Assembly (NCBI GenBank): GCA_001725415.1
Contig: MEGH01000012.1
Coordinates: 56,841 to 120,840, forward strand
From: Pseudonocardia sp. SCN 73-27
GTDB lineage: Bacteria > Actinomycetota > Actinomycetes > Mycobacteriales > Pseudonocardiaceae
Length of the DNA stretch: 64,000 nt
Direction of reading: 5' to 3'
Positions 59,293 to 64,000 of the stretch are shown here, piece after piece. Below the pieces are notes generated by a model, which was given only the letters and a program-made list of their open reading frames with translations, was not told the DNA's origin and did not search any database. The position numbers and the translations under genes were made by a program. How positions within the stretch are numbered: the stretch's first letter is position 1; each line of letters begins with the position of its first letter.

Positions 59293-59318
59293 ATACCCAC
59301 AGTGACCACCACGCAACC
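59293..59318 (-). promoter_or_regulatory. SigB/SigF-type promoter of the small gene
   Basis: On the minus strand GGTT (59318-59315), 16 nt, GGGTAT (59298-59293). It sits about 50 nt before GTG 59242. Confidence 0.6.
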
Positions 59319-59503
59319 GCGCCGCACGTCCGGATCCGGCGTACGGGCGTCGTCGTGCGGTCAGAGGCCCGAGCGGCGCGACCGGAGGCGCACGCCTGCG
59401 GACGACCGTTCGGCGCACCGGAGACGTCCCACTTCCGGCCCGGAGGGCATGTCCCACCCCTGAGCACCGTCGGTGACGACGGACGCGCCTGCGGGGACCC
59501 GGG

Positions 59504-61006
59504 TCAGAGCGAGCGTGCGCGCTTCGCGAGCCGCTTCCACGCCCGGGGGAGCCGTGCCCGCAGCTCCTGGGCCACCGCGGCCTCCCGCGCGTACAGGATG
59601 CCGAAGGTGAAGCCGTTGTGGCCCTCGGAGTGGGCCTGGGCGCCCAGCTCACGCAGCACCGGGCGGGCGACGACCGTGTCCTGGTGGTCACCGAGCACCG
59701 TCTGGACGTCCTTGATCCGCGTGCGCAGCCGTGACGCTCGTTTCCCGAGCACGCTCTCGGCGACCTCGGTGACGTAGCGGGCCCGCTTCGCCGCCTTGCG
59801 GACCTCGTGCAGAGCGGCGTCGCGCTCGGCCGCGTCGCCCGCCGACGCCAGGGCGTCGTGGCGTGCCGCGGTGCGGCGCCACGCAGCGCGGACCGCGCGG
59901 CGCAGCTCGGGCCGGGGCTTGCCCGCGGCGTGGCGGGTCAGCGGCGGGCGGTCGAGCAGGTCGTCGAGGCGGGCCTGCAGGTCGAGGTAGCGGTGGCTGT
60001 CGAGGGCGGCCAGCGCGCGCGACCGCCCCTCCCGCTGCTGCCGGCCGAACCGCCGGGTGATCTGGGCCTGCACCGGCCCCAGGACGTCGACGTCCGGGAC
60101 GGCGTCGACGGCCGCGGCGAACCGCGCGGCCATGACCTCGGTGTCGCGGGCCGCGCCGAGTTCGGCGCCCAGCCAGCGCATGTCGTCGACGACGGCCGCC
60201 GTCGCGGCCCGGTCGATCAGACGGCGGTGGCCTTGAAGGATGCTGCGCAGCCGGCGGGCCGTGACCCGCATCGTGTGGACGGCGTCGCCGGCGTCGAGCC
60301 GGACGAGCGGGTCCTGGGCCCGCAGGGTCGTGACCTGCGTGCGGAGGTGGTCGAGGAGCACGTCGCCCGCCGTGCGGTGTGTGCGTCCGGGCGCAGGCGC
60401 GGGCAGCCGGTCACCGAGCACCCTGCTGAGCTTGGACGGCGCGTCCGACCGGTGCACGCCCAGCCCGCTCAGCTCCGACTCGACCGCGTCGAGCAGTCGT
60501 CCCGGCGCATCGCCGACCAGCTCGACCTCGAGCTCCCGCCAGTTCTCCTCGCCGGACGCGGGGCTCAGCCGCACGCCGTGCACCCCGTCCTCGGCGACCT
60601 CGGCGACGCGCGTGCCGCCGTCGTCGACGAGCTGCCAGCGGCGGCGCCGGGTGAGGATTTTCGCGACCGGTTCGAGGGCCGCGTCCCGGGTGTGGACGCG
60701 GACCAGCTCGACCAGCTCCTCGGGCACCGCGGTGGTCGCGGGGTCCAGCGGGCGCCGGATCTCGTCGCGGGTGTCGGCGTCGACGGGCAGCTTGAGGTGC
60801 CAGCCCGAGTCGTCACCGCCGACCCTGCGCCGCAGCGTGAGCCCGGCGCGGGCCAGGCCGAGGTCGGCGGTGTCGTAGTACGTGGCGTCGAGCTCCACCT
60901 CGTCGTGGCCGCTCACCCTGAGGCCGAACAGCTCACCCGGATCGGGCAGCCGCGCGTCCTCCGGTGCCTCGAACTTCCGTTCACGCTCACGCACCCCGGT
61001 CGTCAC
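59504..61006 (-). CDS. CYTH and CHAD domain protein
   Basis: The 500-residue protein has an N-terminal CYTH triphosphate-tunnel domain (about 1-195) starting RERERKFE (the ExExK motif) and containing YYDTADLGLARAGLTLRRR, WHLKLPV and ENWRELEVEL. A C-terminal CHAD helical domain (about 210-500) has VHTMRVTARRLRSILQGHRR and HEVRKAAKRARYVTEVAESV with conserved His/Arg. CHAD binds polyphosphate, and CYTH handles triphosphates. GTG 61006 is chosen since GGGAGG precedes it; ATG 61018 would overlap that site. Confidence 0.88.
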   Translation of the reverse strand: MTTGVRERERKFEAPEDARLPDPGELFGLRVSGHDEVELDATYYDTADLGLARAGLTLRRRVGGDDSGWHLKLPVDADTRDEIRRPLDPATTAVPEELVELVRVHTRDAALEPVAKILTRRRRWQLVDDGGTRVAEVAEDGVHGVRLSPASGEENWRELEVELVGDAPGRLLDAVESELSGLGVHRSDAPSKLSRVLGDRLPAPAPGRTHRTAGDVLLDHLRTQVTTLRAQDPLVRLDAGDAVHTMRVTARRLRSILQGHRRLIDRAATAAVVDDMRWLGAELGAARDTEVMAARFAAAVDAVPDVDVLGPVQAQITRRFGRQQREGRSRALAALDSHRYLDLQARLDDLLDRPPLTRHAAGKPRPELRRAVRAAWRRTAARHDALASAGDAAERDAALHEVRKAAKRARYVTEVAESVLGKRASRLRTRIKDVQTVLGDHQDTVVARPVLRELGAQAHSEGHNGFTFGILYAREAAVAQELRARLPRAWKRLAKRARSL

Positions 61007-61125
61007 GCCGCCTCCCATGCGCTCGCCCAGTCGGGTCCCCACCCGGGAAACGACGGTTGACGACGCCGGCCCCGTGGAACCCCCAACACGTCAGTATCCC
61101 CTCCGCCCGTGGACAGGAGTACCCC

Positions 61126-61425
61126 ATGACCTCGACGCAGCGACGCCACGACGACCGCGACCGGGGCGCGAGCCGTGACGAGGAGCAGCGGACGCCGGAG
61201 CCGCGTGAGGTGTTCGTCCGGCTGCTGCTCGACACTGTCCGTGACGACCCCTACCCGAGCGGAACCCAGCTCGACATGATCGAGGAGTCGATCCCCGCGG
61301 AGATGGTCCCGGAGTACGTGCAGCTGCTGGCGGACAAGTCACGGGAGGGGTGCTTCCCGAGCACGGACGTACTGCGCCGGATGCAACGGATGTCGGCAGG
61401 AGGGGGCGCCGGCTCGCGCTGCTGA
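61126..61425 (+). CDS. Small conserved hypothetical protein
   Basis: A 99-residue soluble protein with a charged, disordered first third and a helical remainder: PREVFVRLLLDTVRDDPYPS, GTQLDMIEESIPAEMVPEYV, QLLADKSREGCFPSTDVLRR. Short actinobacterial proteins with the DPYPSGTxLDMIE pattern are familiar but unnamed. ATG 61126 with AGGAG. It is divergent from the CYTH-CHAD gene. Confidence 0.7.
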   Translation: MTSTQRRHDDRDRGASRDEEQRTPEPREVFVRLLLDTVRDDPYPSGTQLDMIEESIPAEMVPEYVQLLADKSREGCFPSTDVLRRMQRMSAGGGAGSRC

Positions 61426-61498
61426 CGGATGCGCTCCGGCCGGCTCTGCCACCGGCCGGGGTCTGGCGCCGCTGCCGGCGACCTGCCTACGATCGCGA

Positions 61499-61519
61499 CG
61501 GGGTACAGCCAGCTGCCTC
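61499..61519 (+). promoter_or_regulatory. Shared leader element, second copy
   Basis: This is the twin of 58057-58077, 20 of 21 bases identical, 21 nt before the ATG of the 143-residue hypothetical gene. Confidence 0.5.
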
Positions 61520-61540
61520 GCCGTCGGCGGAGGAGCGCAC

Positions 61541-61972
61541 ATGGCTGTGGGATGTTCCCGGGTGGTTCGCGACGACGGTCGGCCCATGACCGCCGGCCCC
61601 GTCGACGTGATGGCTGCGCTGCACGTGAGGGCTCCCGCCGAGCTCGATCCGCATGTGATCGCGGCCGAGCTGACGCGCGCGGTCAACGGCCACCGCAAGC
61701 ACCCGATGACCGCAGAGGTCGCGTTCGCCCGCGATGTGTTGACCCCGCGGCGACGCGGCCGGCACCGGCGACACGGCTACGTCGCGATCCTGACCTTCGG
61801 CGCGGCGGGCCCACCGAGAAAGCTGGACCGTCGGCTGCGCAAGATCGTCCGTGCGTCGCTCGAGCAGGCGTTCGGATCGGACATGGCGGCGCAGGTCCGG
61901 ACGGAACTCACGCCCGCCGAGGTGTCGGCGTACTGGTGCAGCCTGCGCGGCGCGCCGCACCGCTCCGCCTGA
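61541..61972 (+). CDS. Hypothetical protein
   Basis: A 143-residue basic protein. After a variable start it has VMAALHVRAPAELDPHVIAA, a basic patch RRRGRHRRHGYVAILTFGAA and a helical end (RRLRKIVRASLEQAFGSDMA, ELTPAEVSAYWCSLRG). No family recognised. Support is GGAGGAG 5 nt before ATG 61541 and the leader element shared with the sigma gene. A second ATG at 61586 is possible. Confidence 0.6.
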   Translation: MAVGCSRVVRDDGRPMTAGPVDVMAALHVRAPAELDPHVIAAELTRAVNGHRKHPMTAEVAFARDVLTPRRRGRHRRHGYVAILTFGAAGPPRKLDRRLRKIVRASLEQAFGSDMAAQVRTELTPAEVSAYWCSLRGAPHRSA

Positions 61973-62279
61973 CCGATCCACCCCCGCGCCCGGCCGGTTC
62001 ACCACCGTCGAGGACCGGCCGCGGCCTGCGGGCCTCCCGGCGAACCCGCGGCCACGGCCGGTGCTCTTGGCATTCCCCACGATGCCGGATTCAATCCCGC
62101 CGGTTCCGTCGCGTTCGCCCGGCCGCGTAGGACGGCCCCGCGCGGAGTATCGCCTGAAGTGTCTGAAAAGAGTGCGGCCGCGACGAGACGGTCGACGTGC
62201 TCGCAGCCCGGGTGGAGCTGAGCACCCACCGCTGACCGAGCGGCGCGCCGCCGCCTACGAGTCGGAGGGCGGCGCGCCG

Positions 62280-62720
62280 CGGATCGCGCCGAGGAGAGCT
62301 GGTCGATCACCGCGTCGGCGACGACGTGCACCTCGTGTTCGTCTGCTGCGACAGGCTGACGAGCAGGGCGAACGCGTCGTCGGGGGTGCACCGCCGGTCG
62401 GCCATGAGCACACCCTTGGCCTGCTCGATGCTCACCCGGCGGTGGAACCGGACACCACGTCGAGTACCACGTCGACCGCCCCGGCCGCAGTGCTGTCGAC
62501 GGCGCCGTCGAGCTCGGCGGGGGTGACGAGGCCGTCGGGGCCGTCGGTCGTGCCGGCGCGGTCGCCGTCGCCGTGGAGGTTGTCGAGGTTGTCACTGTCG
62601 CCCACCAGGTCGGTGACGTCCTCGACGTGGTGCAGGATCCCGACGACCTCATTGTCGGCGCCGCGGATGGGGGAGTTGACGGGGAGCCAGACCCGGGCGA
62701 CGAACCCGTCGGCAGAACCC
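62280..62720 (-). pseudogene. Decayed PAS-ANTAR regulator
   Basis: Reading the minus strand, VWLPVNSPIRGADNEVVGIL then HHVEDVTDLVGD (about 62700-62590) is the end of a PAS/PAC domain. After frame changes, RVSIEQAKGVLMADRRCTPD then DAFALLVSLSQQTN (about 62440-62340) is an ANTAR domain, and the last helix (VHVVADAVIDQLSS) follows in yet another frame. At least two frameshifts break it, and no N-terminal PAS half is readable beyond 62720. It is a remnant of the family seen intact at 50.4 and 51.4 kb, although those have GAF instead of PAS. Confidence 0.55.
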
Positions 62721-63102
62721 GCGGCGGGCGCAGGACGTCGCCGACCGCATGAGCCGCGTCGACCCGCCCGAGGGGCGAACCGACACGTGTCCCCCTCCGG
62801 CGGCCGCGAGCGTCCTGATCAGCGTCGGTCCCGCCGGCTTCGCGACTCCCCGGGGCACCGCTCCACGAAGCGGCCGCCGATTTGGATCATGAATTGCCGT
62901 GGCGTCGCGGTCCCCGGCCCCTCGGACTTGTCGATCCCCCGGACGGCGGCGTGTCGCAGCGGCCGATCGAGTCGGAGATTGCGACGGGAGGCTGAAATTC
63001 TCGAATTCTCGTCCGAAACGCGTAACGCGCAGCCCTGCCCGGGTAATTCGCTCGGTGTCGCCTCCTCGCCCGGGGTGGGGCGGCTCAAGGGAGGGTCAAC
63101 GT
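62721..63102. other. Stretch without a supported gene
   Basis: No open frame here has a ribosome site or plausible composition. GCGT-N17-GGGTAA (63020-63046) is a weak SigF-like promoter candidate for the gene at 63103. AT content rises after 62990, as in a promoter region. Confidence 0.4.
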
Positions 63103-63546
63103 ATGCGGCCGACGACGGCTCTGGAGATCGACGGGGAACGGCATGTCTCGACGAACGGCAGCCGGCCGTCCGATTCCGAGCGCAGGGCCGCGGCGATCGC
63201 CGATCTGAAGGACAGCCTCAAGGAGCTCCTGCGATCGGCGCTGCGCGCGACGACAGGGATCGCCCTCGACCAGGTCGAGGACCTGGCCGGGACGTTCGAC
63301 CGCACCGCCGCCGCCGGAGGGCTCGCTGTCGGCGGGCTGCTGGGCGGTGTACGTGCGGGAATGCAGGGCCGCAACGCGGTCTGGGGCGCCTTCAAGGGGG
63401 TCATCGGCGCGCTGAGCCCGAGGATGCGCGTCGCGCTGGTCGGCATTCTCCTGCTCGCGATCCTGCTGTTGCCGATCACCGTGGTGCTGCTCCTCGTCGC
63501 GCTCATCGTGCTGGTCGTGGTCGCCGCCGCGAACGCGTCGTCCTGA
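63103..63546 (+). CDS. Small membrane-tail protein (holin-superfamily-like layout)
   Basis: A 147-residue protein: polar start, an amphipathic helix (AAAIADLKDSLKELLRSALR), a Gly-rich segment (RTAAAGGLAVGGLLGGVRAG) and a C-terminal double hydrophobic stretch (VALVGILLLAILLLPITVVL, ALIVLVVVAA). GGGAGGG lies 7 nt before ATG 63103. Similar proteins occur beside small gas-vesicle-locus proteins in actinobacteria, and the next gene fits that. The function is unknown. Confidence 0.7.
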   Translation: MRPTTALEIDGERHVSTNGSRPSDSERRAAAIADLKDSLKELLRSALRATTGIALDQVEDLAGTFDRTAAAGGLAVGGLLGGVRAGMQGRNAVWGAFKGVIGALSPRMRVALVGILLLAILLLPITVVLLLVALIVLVVVAAANASS

Positions 63547-63914
63547 CGCGATCCGCAGTCTCGCCGGAAGACCTTCTCGGTCACCGCGAAGACGCCCCGG
63601 ATCCCGTATTTGATCCGTGGTTGCGGATCAAGATCCCTCGGTCGGTGTCGTCGCGGTCCGAATTGCGGCGGGGTGCGCCGCATTCCGGCGTTCGGGGCAG
63701 CCTCACCCGGATGATCGAGGATCGCGTCCGTGAAATGTCGCGTTGCGGTCCGCCGAACGGCGCAAATATCGACGGGAACCGCCGTAAAGGTGTGCGCATC
63801 GAGAGGCCGGGTATTTGAAAGTGACCCTGGTCCGCCCACCCCCCACGTTCATTGAATTCGATCACGAATTCTTGATCGCGGACTCCCGGCGCGGGCCACA
63901 GAAGAGGAGGAACG
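63547..63914. other. Intergenic region with promoter
   Basis: These 368 bp hold no coding frame I trust. The last 130 bp are AT-richer and contain the SigF-type promoter at 63790-63814, followed by a leader of about 95 nt up to GAGGAGG at 63904-63910. Confidence 0.5.
63790..63814 (+). promoter_or_regulatory. SigB/SigF-type promoter upstream of the edge gene
   Basis: GTGT (63790-63793), 15 nt, GGGTAT (63809-63814) matches GNNT-N14-16-GGGTAY. It lies about 100 nt before ATG 63915. Confidence 0.5.
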
Positions 63915-64000
63915 ATGAAATGCGGCGCACGCGTCGCGCTCGGGGTGGCCGGTGGCTACTTCCTGGGCCGAACGAAGAAGATGAAGCTCGCCCTGATGCT
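63915..64000 (+). CDS. Start of a gas-vesicle-locus-like small protein (cut by window edge)
   Basis: Only 28 codons are in the window: MKCGARVALGVAGGYFLGRT followed by KKMKLAL. The GxxGYxLGRTKKMKLAL opening recalls a protein family found in actinobacterial gas-vesicle clusters, often mislabelled DNA primase. GAGGAGG stands 4 nt before the ATG. A SigF-type promoter is 100 nt upstream. If right, a gvp cluster may follow beyond 64 kb. Confidence 0.6.
   Translation, partial: MKCGARVALGVAGGYFLGRTKKMKLALM

Noticed and set aside
62819-63088. An 89-codon minus-strand open frame
   Set aside because: No ribosome site, atypical composition, and it covers a region that looks like a promoter for the plus-strand gene at 63103.
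63103-63546. Phage holin and hence prophage edge
   Set aside because: Only the double hydrophobic tail is holin-like. No other phage gene, integrase or attachment repeat is present, and the next gene resembles a gas-vesicle-locus protein.

Overview
The window reads as chromosomal DNA of a very GC-rich actinobacterium, most likely Pseudonocardiaceae and plausibly Pseudonocardia. The supporting signs are strong GC bias at third codon positions, many GTG starts, tight ATGA/GTGA gene overlaps, a WhiB-type gene, GAF-ANTAR regulators, an F420-type LLM oxidoreductase and a SigB/SigF-family sigma factor. I saw no rRNA, tRNA, CRISPR array or intact insertion sequence. This was judged by eye, without searches.

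Layout. 1-5 kb: decayed genes (an MFS transporter, an M20 peptidase, a thiolase end) around an intact AllC/HyuC-type amidohydrolase, a CBM48 protein and a divergent XRE regulator/methionine aminopeptidase pair. 4.9-14.7 kb: two coupled GNAT acetyltransferases, a polytopic membrane protein, a membrane-anchored sulfite-oxidase-fold protein, a two-component system, and a four-gene operon (epimerase, GT2, DUF2064/TIGR04282 glycosyltransferase, methyltransferase).

14.8-33 kb is the metabolic centre. On the minus strand a class II amidotransferase, a GXGXG protein and an FMN glutamate-synthase-like protein are followed by a type III glutamine-synthetase homologue, a heterotetrameric sarcosine-oxidase-type enzyme (beta, delta, alpha, gamma), PurU and FolD. 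The content and order match the N-methylglutamate (NMG) pathway for methylamine use (mgsABC-gmaS-mgdABCD). PurU and FolD would pass the released C1 unit on to formate. Next to it lie a divergent GntR regulator with a clear operator, an IclR regulator with an APC permease, and a plus-strand operon coupling a second APC permease to three small membrane proteins and two further unknown membrane proteins.

33-48 kb: a small dimeric-barrel protein, a cytochrome P450, a whiB gene with a one-base frameshift, a CPA1 Na+/H+ antiporter, a TetR-MMPL pair, and a respiratory nitrate reductase operon (narGHJI) led by a TDT-family permease.

48-64 kb: a penicillin-acylase remnant, two SDRs, two divergent GAF-ANTAR proteins, an LLM oxidoreductase, a four-gene glycosyltransferase operon, an RsbW-like kinase and a SigB/SigF-type sigma factor, a CYTH-CHAD protein, several small unknown proteins, a decayed PAS-ANTAR regulator and the first codons of a gene running off the edge. 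Several promoters here fit the SigB/SigF consensus (GGTT or GNNT, 15-16 nt, GGGTAY). They lie before the sigma gene itself, the glycosyltransferase operon, a small protein, the edge gene and, further upstream, the antiporter. This suggests a local stress regulon.
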